From assembly GCF_021559775.1 (NCBI RefSeq), contig NZ_CP056047.1, positions 3,682,963 through 3,746,962 of the forward strand: a stretch of DNA of 64,000 bases, given 5' to 3'. Each line of letters starts with the position of its first letter. Positions within the stretch are counted from its first letter, which is position 1. A program made the translations under genes and the position numbers. The DNA comes from Gillisella vitis (GTDB taxonomy: Bacteria > Pseudomonadota > Alphaproteobacteria > Rhizobiales > Rhizobiaceae). The notes beneath the pieces were generated by a model that was given only the letters and a program-made list of their open reading frames with translations, did not search any database and was not told where the DNA came from. Of this stretch, positions 48,616-57,595 are shown piece by piece.

Positions 48616-49473
48616 ATGACCGTTCAAACAAACGACGAAACGCCGCCGCCTCGCATCGCCAATGTCTTGTCGATTGCCGGTTCCGATCCGTCTGGTGGAG
48701 CGGGTATTCAGGCGGACCTGAAGGTATTTTCGGCTTTGGGTGTCTATGGCATGGCGGCGCTGACGGCGCTGACGGCCCAGAATACCCAAGGGGTGGCAGC
48801 TGTCGAATTGCTGGATCCCGCATTCGTCGCAAGACAGGTTGAGACGGTTTTTGCCGATATCCGGGTCGATGCGGTGAAAATCGGCATGCTGGCCAATGCG
48901 GATATCGTCGGCGCGGTGGCCGCTGTGCTTTCAAGCCATCCGGCAGTGCCGGTTATCCTTGATCCGGTCATGGTTGCCAAGGGCGGGGCCGCGCTGCTGG
49001 ATGACAAGGCAGTTGGCGCGCTGGTCGGGCAGTTCTTGCCGCGGGTCCGCCTGATCACCCCCAACCTGCCGGAGGCTGCCGCACTTCTGCGTGTGGCCGA
49101 GGCCGTGGACCGCGACGGCATGGAGGCACAGGCCAGGGCCTTGTTGGGACTGGGTGCCAAGGCGGTGCTTTTGAAGGGTGGGCATTTGCCCGGTAACGAG
49201 AGCCCCGATCTGCTGGTCACGCCAACGCTGACCCTGTGGCTGGAGGGCAAAAGGATTGCCACCGCCAACACTCATGGCACCGGTTGCTCGCTGTCCAGCG
49301 CGATTGCCGCCGAGCTTGCCAAGGCTGATGATAGTAGGACAAACGAAGCGCTGGCGCACGCTGTTACTGTGGCAAAGGCCTGGCTGGCTGGCGCTGTTCG
49401 GTCGGCAGGGCAACTGACTGTTGGTTCCGGCCACGGACCCGTTCATCATTTTTACCAGACATGGCCGAAATAG
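48616..49473 (+). CDS. thiD: Hydroxymethylpyrimidine/phosphomethylpyrimidine kinase
   Basis: 285 residues from ATG 48616 with GAGGACG upstream; a frame extension back to 48490 lacks homology. ThiD phosphorylates HMP and HMP-P in thiamine synthesis. ANVLSIAGSDPSGGAGIQAD is the start signature; VILDPVMVAKGGAALL and ANTHGTGCSLSSAIAAELAK (GTGC anion hole) are the catalytic part. No TPP riboswitch is seen upstream. Convergent with the GFA gene 12 bases away. Confidence 0.95.
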   Translation: MTVQTNDETPPPRIANVLSIAGSDPSGGAGIQADLKVFSALGVYGMAALTALTAQNTQGVAAVELLDPAFVARQVETVFADIRVDAVKIGMLANADIVGAVAAVLSSHPAVPVILDPVMVAKGGAALLDDKAVGALVGQFLPRVRLITPNLPEAAALLRVAEAVDRDGMEAQARALLGLGAKAVLLKGGHLPGNESPDLLVTPTLTLWLEGKRIATANTHGTGCSLSSAIAAELAKADDSRTNEALAHAVTVAKAWLAGAVRSAGQLTVGSGHGPVHHFYQTWPK

Positions 49474-49484
49474 ACGACACAATG

Positions 49485-49889
49485 TTATTCCGTCTCTGAC
49501 CCTGGGAGGGCGCCGATGCTGTCAAGCCAGAGGACGGAGGACCGGCGCCAGCTTTGATGTTTTGGCAGCAGGGCGTCCCGTTGGTTGATGCTACCCCAGC
49601 GGATGCCCCAGATATCGGCATCCGTGCCCTCGCCAGTCGTCAGTACGGGGGCGCCGCAGTCCGGGCAGAAGAACTGATGGCGCACGCGACCGTTGTCACC
49701 GTATTTCACATAGGATTTCGGTGGGCTTCCCGTTAGATGCAGCTTGTCGCGCGGGGTTGAAACCGTGACCCGGAATGGTGAACCTGTCAGGCGTTGGCAA
49801 TCGGTGCAATGGCAAATGCCGACATTCTCAGGGTCGATTTCGGCATGATAGGTCACATTGCCACAATGGCACTGTCCATCAATCTGCAT
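49485..49889 (-). CDS. GFA (glutathione-dependent formaldehyde-activating) family protein
   Basis: 134 residues of the GFA/CENP-V zinc fold. Zinc ligands: CHCG at the start (QCHCGNVTYHA), CHCTDCQRLTG and FFCPDCGAPVL. The fold binds two zinc ions; formaldehyde activation is unproven for most members, so a zinc protein of unknown substrate is the correct statement. No glutathione gene is adjacent. Confidence 0.92.
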   Translation of the reverse strand: MQIDGQCHCGNVTYHAEIDPENVGICHCTDCQRLTGSPFRVTVSTPRDKLHLTGSPPKSYVKYGDNGRVRHQFFCPDCGAPVLTTGEGTDADIWGIRWGSINQRDALLPKHQSWRRSSVLWLDSIGALPGSETE

Positions 49890-49937
49890 GTTCTGAGCCT
49901 CCCGCGATGCATTCTAGGGGACTATAATGCATAAGGC

Positions 49938-50513
49938 TCAGCTTTCGATCCCCATGGCCTTTTCAAAATCCAGCCAACTGCGGTCCATGGCATAGGCCTT
50001 GGTGACATAGGGGATGCCAACATGGCCATAGATCACCGGCCAGAGTTGTTGCTCTGCTGTGTCCTCCTGCACGCCGGCGATCTGTTGCAGGTAGAGCACG
50101 GAGGCGAGACCGCTGCGGTCTGCACCGCCCTCGCAATGGATAAGGATGGGCTTTGGTGCGGATTTCAGCAGAGCAACCAGTTGCTCGGCCTTGTCAATGG
50201 TCAAGCCCTTGCCAGCCGACATGCGAAAATCGATGTGGTCGATACCAAGTTCCCGGGCGGTTGCGACTTCCTGCGCATACCAGGGCGAGGGTGATGATCC
50301 GCGCAGATTGACGATGGTCTTGATACCGTAGCGTCCGGCATAATCCTTGATATCGGCGGCACTCGGTTGCGCCGAGCGATAGAATTCACCAGGAATGACC
50401 TCGTGGAAATTGCCCGACATCCGGAGATAGCCAAGGTAAGCGCCGCAAGACAGCAGACCGGTCAGGCAGGCAAGGGCGGTATAGCGGATGGCTTTCGCCA
50501 GCAGGATGGACAT
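49938..50513 (-). CDS. Membrane-anchored dual-specificity/tyrosine phosphatase-like protein
   Basis: 191 residues from ATG 50513 with an N-terminal signal anchor (LAKAIRYTALACLTGLLSCG). The catalytic loop C-x5-R is intact in HCEGGADRSGLASVLYL, preceded by a general-acid-like region (DHIDFRMSAGKGL). The mature enzyme faces the periplasm, resembling bacterial PTP/DSP phosphatases of the DUF442 group. Substrate unknown. Start: the frame extends to 50612, but the anchor begins at this ATG. Confidence 0.87.
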   Translation of the reverse strand: MSILLAKAIRYTALACLTGLLSCGAYLGYLRMSGNFHEVIPGEFYRSAQPSAADIKDYAGRYGIKTIVNLRGSSPSPWYAQEVATARELGIDHIDFRMSAGKGLTIDKAEQLVALLKSAPKPILIHCEGGADRSGLASVLYLQQIAGVQEDTAEQQLWPVIYGHVGIPYVTKAYAMDRSWLDFEKAMGIES

Positions 50514-50633
50514 GGGCTCACACAGGGTCGGATCAAATAACCATCCACCCTGTAAAAGCCGAACCTGACATCGAACTGAAAGACGCGACCACCTGCCGCG
50601 TCCTATCATCACAGTGTCGTCAATACGCAGTGA

Positions 50634-51545
50634 TCAATGATCGGCCTTGATGAAGGTGCCGTTCTTCAACTCGCGCATGGCCTCCATCAGCTCTTCCCGG
50701 CTGTTCATGACGATCGGTCCATGCCAGGCCACTGGCTCCTTGATCGGCTTGCCGGTCACCAGCAGGAAGCGGATGCCCTTTTCGCCAGCCTGGACGGTGA
50801 TTTCATCGCCGGTATCGAAAACCACCAGGGTGCGATTGCCCGAGAGGTCACGGATATTCAGTTCTTCGCCCTGAAATTCTTTCTCGACTTTGACACCGAA
50901 CGGCTTGGAGGCATCGCGGAACGAGCCGGAGCCCGCGAAAATATAGGCGAAGGCCGACCGATAGGTATCGACAGGAAAACGCTTGGTCTTGCCGGGTGGA
51001 ACGGAGATATCGAGATAAACAGGCTCTGCGGCAATGCCATCGACCGGGCCGGATTTGCCCCAGAAATCGCCGCTGATCACCCGCACCGCCGTGCCATCGT
51101 CATCGACCACGACAGGAATGTCGGCAGATTTGATGTCCTGATAGCGCGGTGCGGTCATTTTCAGCGAGGAGGGCAGGTTGGCCCAGAGCTGGAAGCCATG
51201 CATCTTGCCGGAAAAATCGCCCTTCGGCATTTCCTGATGCATGATGCCGCTACCTGCCGTCATCCACTGAAGATCACCGGCACCTAGCTGGCCCTGATTG
51301 CCGAGGCTGTCGCCATGGTCCACCGTTCCGGCCAGAACATAGGTGATGGTTTCGATACCGCGATGCGGATGCCAGGGAAAGCCGCGTATATAATCCTGCG
51401 GATCATCATTGCGAAAATCGTCCATCATCAGGAACGGATCAGTCATCGAGGGATCGCCGAAGCCGAAGACGCGGTGCAGCTTGACACCGGCACCTTCCAT
51501 GGTGGGCGTGGCGCGGCTTTCATGTTTCACGGGGCGAATGGACAT
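50634..51545 (-). CDS. Pirin family protein
   Basis: 303 residues, a bicupin. The metal-ligand motif HPHRGIETITYVLAGTVDHGDS and QWMTAGSGIMHQEMP give the histidine/glutamate site in the N-terminal barrel; the C-terminal barrel has VDTYRSAFAYIFAGSGSF. Pirins are cytoplasmic iron/metal proteins, some with quercetinase activity. AAAGGAG eight bases upstream confirms the start at 51545. Confidence 0.94.
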   Translation of the reverse strand: MSIRPVKHESRATPTMEGAGVKLHRVFGFGDPSMTDPFLMMDDFRNDDPQDYIRGFPWHPHRGIETITYVLAGTVDHGDSLGNQGQLGAGDLQWMTAGSGIMHQEMPKGDFSGKMHGFQLWANLPSSLKMTAPRYQDIKSADIPVVVDDDGTAVRVISGDFWGKSGPVDGIAAEPVYLDISVPPGKTKRFPVDTYRSAFAYIFAGSGSFRDASKPFGVKVEKEFQGEELNIRDLSGNRTLVVFDTGDEITVQAGEKGIRFLLVTGKPIKEPVAWHGPIVMNSREELMEAMRELKNGTFIKADH

Positions 51546-51822
51546 CGGTCTGGCTCCTTTTGAGCGGAATATGATTTGCAGCCAATATAAGGCTTTTCAA
51601 ACGCAGGCGAAGGGCATCAAGCGCAACGCAGTGTTCACAGAAGCGGTTCTTCACGGACCCCCGCTCTTCACAAAACACAATGCCGCACTGCAAAATGTGA
51701 TTACCTCTTTCGTCACGAATCTGACATGAAGAAAGCCGAGCTTTACGCTTCGTTATACACCTTCCTTCAAGATTGGCTCTGCCGGCTCCGCTGAGGACCG
51801 GTCTTGCCGGAGCATGAATGCC

Positions 51823-52638
51823 ATGTGTCGTTGGGCAGCCTATCGGGGAGAACCGCTCTTTATCGAGGAGCTGGTATCGTCACCCGCCCATTCGCTGATC
51901 GAGCAATCCGTCTGCGCCACCCGCGCCAAGACATCCACCAACGCGGACGGTTTTGGCCTTGCCTGGTACGGCGACCGGCCGGAGCCAGGCCGGTTTCGCG
52001 ATGTTTTGCCCGCCTGGTCGGACTGTAACCTGAAAAGCATCGCTCGGCAGATCCGCTCGCCGCTGTTTCTGGCGCATGTGCGCGCCGCAACCCATGGGGC
52101 GACCCGGCGCGACAATTGCCACCCGTTTGTGTATGGCAACTGGTCTTTCATGCATAACGGCCAGATCGATCACTTCGACCGTATCCGCCGCGCCATGGAA
52201 AGCATGCTGGACGACGAATATTTCAACGCCCGCACCGGCTCGACCGATTCCGAACTGCTGTTCCTGCTCGCCATGCAATTCGGCATGAAACATCGCCCGA
52301 TTGCGGCGATGGCCGAGGCCATCGGTTTTGCCGAAAGGCTGAGCGCAGAGATCATTGGCACGACCAGGGTGCGTTTCACCGCCGCCTTCTCTGATGGCGA
52401 AGCGCTGTATGCCGTGCGCTATTCCACCGACGCCTTTGCCCCGACGCTGTATGCCGGGCCGATGGGGAGCAAGGGCGGGCATTGCCTGGTGTCCGAACCG
52501 CTCAACGATGACACGGAAACCTGGGTTGAGATCCCGCCGGGCAGCGCCGTGATCCTCAATGATGAGGGTCTGAATGTCATGGATTTCGAGCCGGAAATCG
52601 GCAACGCGCCTGCTCGGGTGACGGAAATGGCCGGCTAA
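51823..52638 (+). CDS. Class II glutamine amidotransferase (YafJ-like)
   Basis: 271 residues. The start chosen, ATG 51823, makes Cys the second residue (MCRWAAYRGEPLF), as required for an N-terminal nucleophile after Met removal; a start three codons upstream would bury it. The Ntn-hydrolase domain has NADGFGLAWYG, FLAHVRAATHG and NCHPFVYGNWSFMHNGQID, all of the GlnAT class II/DUF4448 group. Partner synthase not evident, so physiological role unknown. Confidence 0.9.
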   Translation: MCRWAAYRGEPLFIEELVSSPAHSLIEQSVCATRAKTSTNADGFGLAWYGDRPEPGRFRDVLPAWSDCNLKSIARQIRSPLFLAHVRAATHGATRRDNCHPFVYGNWSFMHNGQIDHFDRIRRAMESMLDDEYFNARTGSTDSELLFLLAMQFGMKHRPIAAMAEAIGFAERLSAEIIGTTRVRFTAAFSDGEALYAVRYSTDAFAPTLYAGPMGSKGGHCLVSEPLNDDTETWVEIPPGSAVILNDEGLNVMDFEPEIGNAPARVTEMAG

Positions 52639-52674
52639 TCTGGGTTTGCCCTGGATGCCAATAGGGCTGCGGAA

Positions 52675-53604
52675 TCATGGTGTGCTGATTTGCCGCCTCA
52701 CTTCTTCAACGAAGGTCTTCAGCGCACCACGATAGGAATCGCGGCGATAGGCAAGCGAAAGCGGCGCATCGAGGCCGGAGCCGGGCGCAAAACGGCGATA
52801 GGCGACGCCGGAGGTTTCCAGTCGCGCCATGGACTGCGGAATGATCGACAGGCCGAGGCCCGCCGCTACCAGGCTGAGGGTGGAGACCAGTTTCGGAGCT
52901 TCCTGTGCGACATTGGGGCTGAAACCGGCGGCCTGGCAGGCGGCGATGATCCGGTCATACAGTCCTTGCGCCAGGGGGCGGCGATAGAGAACAAAAGTTT
53001 CTCCGGCCAGCGCGGCAAGAGCAACAGTATCCCTGTCGCCGTTTTGGCTGTGCAGGGCCAAAGGATGGGTGTCGGGCAGAGCCAGTACCATGTCTTCGAT
53101 ATCGACGGTCTCGATGCTGAGCGTTGGCCCCGATCCGGGCAAAGCACCGGCGGTGGCGCGGATGAAGGCCGCATCAAGCCGACCGGCGGACAATTCACCC
53201 AAAAGTTCCGTCGTAGAGCCTTCGTCCAGCCGCAGTTTCAGCGACGGCGAGGAGAGCCGCATGGCCCGCACGATGCTGGGCACCAGCGGATGAAAGACTG
53301 CCGAGGTGGTAAAGCCGATGGCAAGCTCGCCGATTTCGCCGCGCGCCGCCCGCTGTGCGGCCTCAACGGCCATATCCACATCGGCAAGGATCTGTCGGGC
53401 GCGGGCGATAAACGCCATTCCGGCCTCGGTCAAGGCCATGCCGCGTGGCTTGCGGATAAACAGCGTCACCCCGACCTCTGTTTCCAGAGCCTTGATCTGC
53501 TGGCTGAGAGGTGGCTGTTGCAGGCCAAGCCGCTCCGCCGCCCGGGTCAGATGGCCCTCTTCGGCGACAGTCACGGCATAGCGGAGGTGACGTAGTTCAA
53601 TCAT
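52675..53604 (-). CDS. LysR-family regulator, divergent from chromate transporter
   Basis: 309 residues. The HTH starts MIELRHLRYAVTVAEEGHLT with RAAERLGLQQPPLSQQIKAL as the recognition region, then the effector-binding domain. Sequence resembles BenM/CatM-type LysR regulators (GLQQPPLSQQI). It stands divergent from the chromate-transporter pair with about 95 bases between starts, so those genes are the likely target. No clean T-N11-A dyad was picked out by eye. Confidence 0.9.
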   Translation of the reverse strand: MIELRHLRYAVTVAEEGHLTRAAERLGLQQPPLSQQIKALETEVGVTLFIRKPRGMALTEAGMAFIARARQILADVDMAVEAAQRAARGEIGELAIGFTTSAVFHPLVPSIVRAMRLSSPSLKLRLDEGSTTELLGELSAGRLDAAFIRATAGALPGSGPTLSIETVDIEDMVLALPDTHPLALHSQNGDRDTVALAALAGETFVLYRRPLAQGLYDRIIAACQAAGFSPNVAQEAPKLVSTLSLVAAGLGLSIIPQSMARLETSGVAYRRFAPGSGLDAPLSLAYRRDSYRGALKTFVEEVRRQISTP

Positions 53605-53700
53605 GCCATATCTTTAACATATGGAGAGTGGGTTATCCATATATTGGACATCAGGATTTGAGGGGCGTATGGAAGAGAAAAGACGAAGCGGACGATGGTC

Positions 53701-54279
53701 ATGACGAAGACAGTTCAACGGGAGACAGTTCAGGCCGAGCCGCCGCTCCATCATCCCGGCATCGCCGAATTGTTTACTGGCTTTCTAGGCCTTGGCCTGA
53801 TGGGGTTCGGCGGCGTATTGCCGATGGCGCGGCGGATGATGGTGGAGGACCGGCGCTGGCTCTCCCCTGGCGAATTCATGGACCTGCTTGGCCTCTGTCA
53901 GTTCCTGCCGGGTGGTAATATCATCAATATGTCGGTGGCGGTTGGGTTGAAGTTCCAGGGCTGGAGGGGTGCGCTGGCCGCCGCCTTCGGCTTGATTGCC
54001 GCGCCGACGGCCATAGTCATCTGTCTCGGTTACATTTACGACCGTTACCGCGACAATCCGCAGGTCGAACATCTGTTTGCGGGTCTGGCGGCTGCTGCAT
54101 CGGGTCTGCTGATCTCGCTGGCCTGGAAAGTCCTGCAACCGCTGAAACACAAGCTCTGGGCGCTGGCCATCGTCGCCCTGTGTTTCATTGCCATTGCGGT
54201 CTTTCGACTGCCGCTGTTCGCCACCATGCTTGTTCTGGCGCCGGTCTCTATTGTTCTGAGCTGGAAATTGTCGAAATGA
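53701..54279 (+). CDS. Chromate transporter, N-terminal half-type subunit
   Basis: 192 residues with one Chromate_transp domain (short-chain CHR). FTGFLGLGLMGFGGVLPMAR, WLSPGEFMDLLGLCQFLPGG (G-G..PG.. motif) and AAAFGLIAAPTAIVICLGY are characteristic; about five membrane helices. It works with the next gene as a heterodimeric short-chain CHR pair. Start: ATG 53701 is eight bases from GCGGA; ATG 53695 is the alternative. Export of chromate or related oxyanions is known for some CHR proteins; here unproven. Confidence 0.87.
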   Translation: MTKTVQRETVQAEPPLHHPGIAELFTGFLGLGLMGFGGVLPMARRMMVEDRRWLSPGEFMDLLGLCQFLPGGNIINMSVAVGLKFQGWRGALAAAFGLIAAPTAIVICLGYIYDRYRDNPQVEHLFAGLAAAASGLLISLAWKVLQPLKHKLWALAIVALCFIAIAVFRLPLFATMLVLAPVSIVLSWKLSK

Positions 54280-54797
54280 TTGCCACCCTGATTTCTCTTG
54301 CCCTGATTTTCACGGAACTGTCGCTGATCGCCTTTGGTGGTGGCAACGCCATCCTGCCCGAAATGCAGCGCCGGGTGGTGGAGGTCCAGCATTGGATGAG
54401 CGCCAGCGAATTCAGCGCGCTGTTTGCGCTGGCCCAGGCGGCTCCGGGACCGAATATGATGGTGGTGCCGCTGGTCGGCTGGCATGTGGCGGGCTTTGCC
54501 GGGGTGGTCGTCACCTCCATCGCCAAATTCGGCCCGTCCTCGCTGATCACCGCTGGAGCCGTGACACTCTGGGAGCGTTTCAAGGACCGGCCTTGGCGGC
54601 GGATCGTCCAGGCCGGGCTTGCACCGATGACGGCTGGCCTCGTCACCTCCAGCGCTGCTGTGATCACCAAGGCTTCGGCAACCAGCCCAATTCTCATCGG
54701 CATTGCGGCGGGCTGTGCGGTGCTGACCGCGATGACCAAGGTTCACCCGCTGATCGCGCTGGGCAGCGGCGCGCTGATCGGACTTATCTTTATTTAG
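54276..54797 (+). CDS. Chromate transporter, C-terminal half-type subunit
   Basis: 173 residues from ATG 54276, overlapping the preceding stop by four bases (ATGA). Family motifs include LSLIAFGGGNAILPEMQRRV, the ALAQAAPGPNMMVVPLVGWH loop and VTLWERFKDRPWRRIVQAGL. A split short-chain CHR pair replaces a single long ChrA; both halves share the same fold in opposite membrane topologies. The stop (TAG 54795-54797) overlaps the coaBC stop on the other strand. Confidence 0.87.
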   Translation: MIATLISLALIFTELSLIAFGGGNAILPEMQRRVVEVQHWMSASEFSALFALAQAAPGPNMMVVPLVGWHVAGFAGVVVTSIAKFGPSSLITAGAVTLWERFKDRPWRRIVQAGLAPMTAGLVTSSAAVITKASATSPILIGIAAGCAVLTAMTKVHPLIALGSGALIGLIFI

Positions 54798-56011
54798 AGA
54801 GATTTGACGCCGAGCATCCCGGCAATGGTTTGGGCAAGCCGGTCGGCAACGGCATCCTTGTCCATATCCGGCCAGTCCTCGGTGCGATCCTTGTAGATCA
54901 GGGTCACCCGGTTTCGGTCGCCGCCCATGATGCCGGTTTGTGGTGAAACATCGTTGGCGACAATCAGGTCAGCACCTTTCCGCTCCAGCTTAGCACGGCC
55001 ATTGTCCTCGACATTCTGGGTCTCCGCAGCAAAGCCGACCACCAGTGCCGGGCGTTTTTCATGGTGTCCAACAGTCTTCAGAATGTCTGGATTTTCGGTC
55101 AGCGTCAGCATGGGCGCGGCATCGCCCGGCTGCTTCTTGATCTTTTGGTCCGATGCCATCTCGACCCGCCAGTCCGCCACCGCTGCGACCATGACGGCGA
55201 TATCGGCGGGCAGGTGGGCGAGCACAGCGTCGCGCATGTCCTCGGCCCGCTCCACATGGATCGTTTTGACGCCTGTCGGGTCCGCAAGGCTGACCGGGCC
55301 GGACACCAGTGTCACCTCGGCACCCAGCTGGGCAAGAGCCCCGGCAATAGCATGGCCCTGCTTGCCGGAGGAGCGGTTGGCAATATAGCGCACGGGATCG
55401 ATCGGCTCATGGGTCGGGCCTGAGGTGACAATGGCCTTTTTGCCTGCCAACGGCTTGAAGGAGTCGTCAAGACAGGCTTCGACCTTGGCAACGATCTCCA
55501 GCGGCTCGGCCATGCGGCCAAGACCTTTCTCGCCGCTCTCGGCCATTTCGCCGGCCATCGGCCCGATGAACTGGATGCCATCGGCCTTCAGTTGCGCAAC
55601 ATTGCGCAGGGTGGCGGGATGCGCCCACATTTTCGGGTTCATGGCCGGTGCGATCAGCACGGGCCGGTCGGCGGCAAGCAGCACCGCCGAGGCCAGGTCA
55701 TCAGCCAGCCCATGCGCCATTTTCGCCATCAGGTCGGCGGTCACGGGCGCAACGACGATCAGATCGCAATCACGGGCCAGCCGGATATGGCCGACATCCT
55801 GTTCGTCCTCGCGAGAAAACAGGTCGGTATAGACATGGGAGGCCGAGAGCGCGCCGACCGCGAGCGGCGTGATGAATTCCTGGGCGGCCCGCGTCATGAT
55901 CGGGCGCACCGAGGCACCTCGCTCGCGCAGCCGCCGGATCAGCTCCAGGCTTTTATAGGCGGCAATGCCGCCGCTGATGATCAGGAGAATACGCTTATCT
56001 GTCAGCGTCAT
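54794..56011 (-). CDS. coaBC: Bifunctional phosphopantothenoylcysteine decarboxylase/phosphopantothenate-cysteine ligase
   Basis: 405 residues. CoaC flavin domain: LIISGGIAAYKSLELIRRLR, HIRLARDCDLIVVAPVTADL and the catalytic region APAMNPKMW. CoaB domain: KKAIVTSGPTHEPIDPVRYI, ANRSSGKQGHAIAGALAQLG and the AAVADWRVE strand with the catalytic Lys-bearing QKIKK. It makes 4'-phosphopantetheine for coenzyme A. Length and both domains complete. Its stop overlaps that of the convergent chromate transporter gene. Confidence 0.96.
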   Translation of the reverse strand: MTLTDKRILLIISGGIAAYKSLELIRRLRERGASVRPIMTRAAQEFITPLAVGALSASHVYTDLFSREDEQDVGHIRLARDCDLIVVAPVTADLMAKMAHGLADDLASAVLLAADRPVLIAPAMNPKMWAHPATLRNVAQLKADGIQFIGPMAGEMAESGEKGLGRMAEPLEIVAKVEACLDDSFKPLAGKKAIVTSGPTHEPIDPVRYIANRSSGKQGHAIAGALAQLGAEVTLVSGPVSLADPTGVKTIHVERAEDMRDAVLAHLPADIAVMVAAVADWRVEMASDQKIKKQPGDAAPMLTLTENPDILKTVGHHEKRPALVVGFAAETQNVEDNGRAKLERKGADLIVANDVSPQTGIMGGDRNRVTLIYKDRTEDWPDMDKDAVADRLAQTIAGMLGVKSL

Positions 56012-56105
56012 GAAAAGCCTGCCATGAAATTATCGGTGCGAACCGGACATTACCGCATAAGCGCCTGAAAGGAGAAATGATAAGATACGGAATCGATCCA
56101 ATCCT

Positions 56106-57140
56106 CTATCGGGCTAGGTCTATCGGCACGCAGGCAATCGTTCCCGCAGCGATCTCCTGGTAGAAGAGCCCTTCGCCCAGCGTTGCGGCCATGGATTTGA
56201 TGATCCGGCTGCCGAGGCCAGTGCCCTTCGGGGCAGCGCCAGGACTGATGCCGATGCCGTCATCCTCCACCGTCAACAGCGCATGGCCGGGCTGCGCATG
56301 ACACAGCCGCACGCGGATTTCGCCGTCCTTGCGGTCGGGATAGGCATATTTGATCGCATTGGTCACCAGTTCGGTGACGATCATGCCGATGGAGACGGCG
56401 CGGTCAGCGGTGAGAGAAATCGGCTCGGCATCGACTGTCAGGGTGATCGGCTTGTCGGGATTGGCAAGCGAACCGCCGATTTCCCGCACCAGATTGGCGA
56501 TATAAATGTCCATATCGACCCGGCTGACATCGTCTGACGTGTAGAGGCTGCGATGCATGCCGGCAATGGCGGTAATGCGAGCCTGGGTCTCTGTCAGCTC
56601 GGCCTTGACCTCATCGCTGCGGGCATTGGAGATCTGAAGCCGCAGCAGGCTTGCCACCAATGCCAAGCTGTTGGCGACGCGATGGTTGACTTCGCTGAGC
56701 AGCGCTTCCGCCCTTTCCTTGGCAAGGCGGATTTCCTCGTCCGCTTTGACCTTGGCTTCGCGCAGCCGGGCATTTTCGACCGATTGTCGGATGGCGCTTT
56801 CCAGCAGCGACAGGAAATCCTCGCTGGTGGTCTTGATGACGTAATCGGAGGCGCCTGCCTTGATCGCGTCGATGGCAATACGGGCTTCGTTGGAACCGGT
56901 CACATAGACCACCGGCGTCATGATATGCCGTCCACGCAAATGCGCCAGCACATCGTGACCGGTCATATTGCTGAGATAATGATCGAGAACAATAACGTCG
57001 AAGTTTTCTGACACCAGAAAGCCCAGCGCCCGCTCCAGATCTTCGGCATGGGTGACGGAATGTCCGTTGCGCCCGAGCGCTTTCTGCACCAGCCGCACGA
57101 TGGCCGGGTCGTCATCGAGATAAAGAATTCGGACATTCAT
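56106..57140 (-). CDS. Receiver-HisKA_2 hybrid histidine kinase
   Basis: 344 residues. An N-terminal receiver domain has the phospho-Asp in FDVIVLDHYLSNMTG, the acidic pocket YLDDD and the Lys in SDYVIKTTSEDF. After a coiled linker (VKADEEIRLAKERAEALL) comes a HisKA_2-type dimerisation helix with His in LLSEVNHRVANSLALVASLL, then an HATPase_c domain (VTELVTNAIKYAYPDR, GIGISPGAAPKGTGLGSRI). Such proteins (receiver first, kinase second) often act as a signal relay from a partner kinase. It ends a three-gene operon with the kinase and receiver upstream. Confidence 0.9.
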   Translation of the reverse strand: MNVRILYLDDDPAIVRLVQKALGRNGHSVTHAEDLERALGFLVSENFDVIVLDHYLSNMTGHDVLAHLRGRHIMTPVVYVTGSNEARIAIDAIKAGASDYVIKTTSEDFLSLLESAIRQSVENARLREAKVKADEEIRLAKERAEALLSEVNHRVANSLALVASLLRLQISNARSDEVKAELTETQARITAIAGMHRSLYTSDDVSRVDMDIYIANLVREIGGSLANPDKPITLTVDAEPISLTADRAVSIGMIVTELVTNAIKYAYPDRKDGEIRVRLCHAQPGHALLTVEDDGIGISPGAAPKGTGLGSRIIKSMAATLGEGLFYQEIAAGTIACVPIDLAR

Positions 57141-57155
57141 GGGGCGGTCGGCTCG

Positions 57156-57593
57156 TTACGGGATCTGCATCACGGAAAAAAACAGCCCGAGCTGACGAAT
57201 TGCATTGGCAAAATTGTCATAATCCACCGGCTTGGTGATATAGACATTCGCGCCAAGATCGTAGCAGCGCTGGATTTCCCGTTGATCATCCGTTGTGGTG
57301 AGAATGACGACCGGCAGCCGACGTGTGTGCTGATTGGTCTTAACTTGTTCGAGTATATCGGTGCCCGACATATCCGGCAAGTTAAGATCCAGTAAAATTA
57401 GCAGGTAACGATCTGCCGAGGTTTCGCCGGAACGGTCCGTGCCCAGGATATAATCCAGCGCGTCGGTGCCATTGGTAAACGGCACGATCTCATTGTTGAC
57501 CCCGGCCCGGCGAACATTTTTCTCGATCAGGCGTGCATGTCCCTCGTCGTCTTCGACCATGACGATGGTCACTTCCTTAGCCACTGCTTTCAT
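57156..57593 (-). CDS. Stand-alone response regulator (Rcp1-like)
   Basis: 145 residues, one receiver domain with no output domain: TIVMVEDDEGHARLIEKNVR, LLILLDLNLPDMSG with the phospho-Asp, and GANVYITKPVDYDNF with the conserved Lys. The 'EDDEGHARLIEKN' start is like Rcp1-type regulators paired with phytochrome-type kinases. It lies 3 bases after the CHASE3 kinase gene and 16 before the receiver-kinase, so it may shuttle phosphate between them (inference). Confidence 0.93.
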   Translation of the reverse strand: MKAVAKEVTIVMVEDDEGHARLIEKNVRRAGVNNEIVPFTNGTDALDYILGTDRSGETSADRYLLILLDLNLPDMSGTDILEQVKTNQHTRRLPVVILTTTDDQREIQRCYDLGANVYITKPVDYDNFANAIRQLGLFFSVMQIP

Positions 57594-57595
57594 GC

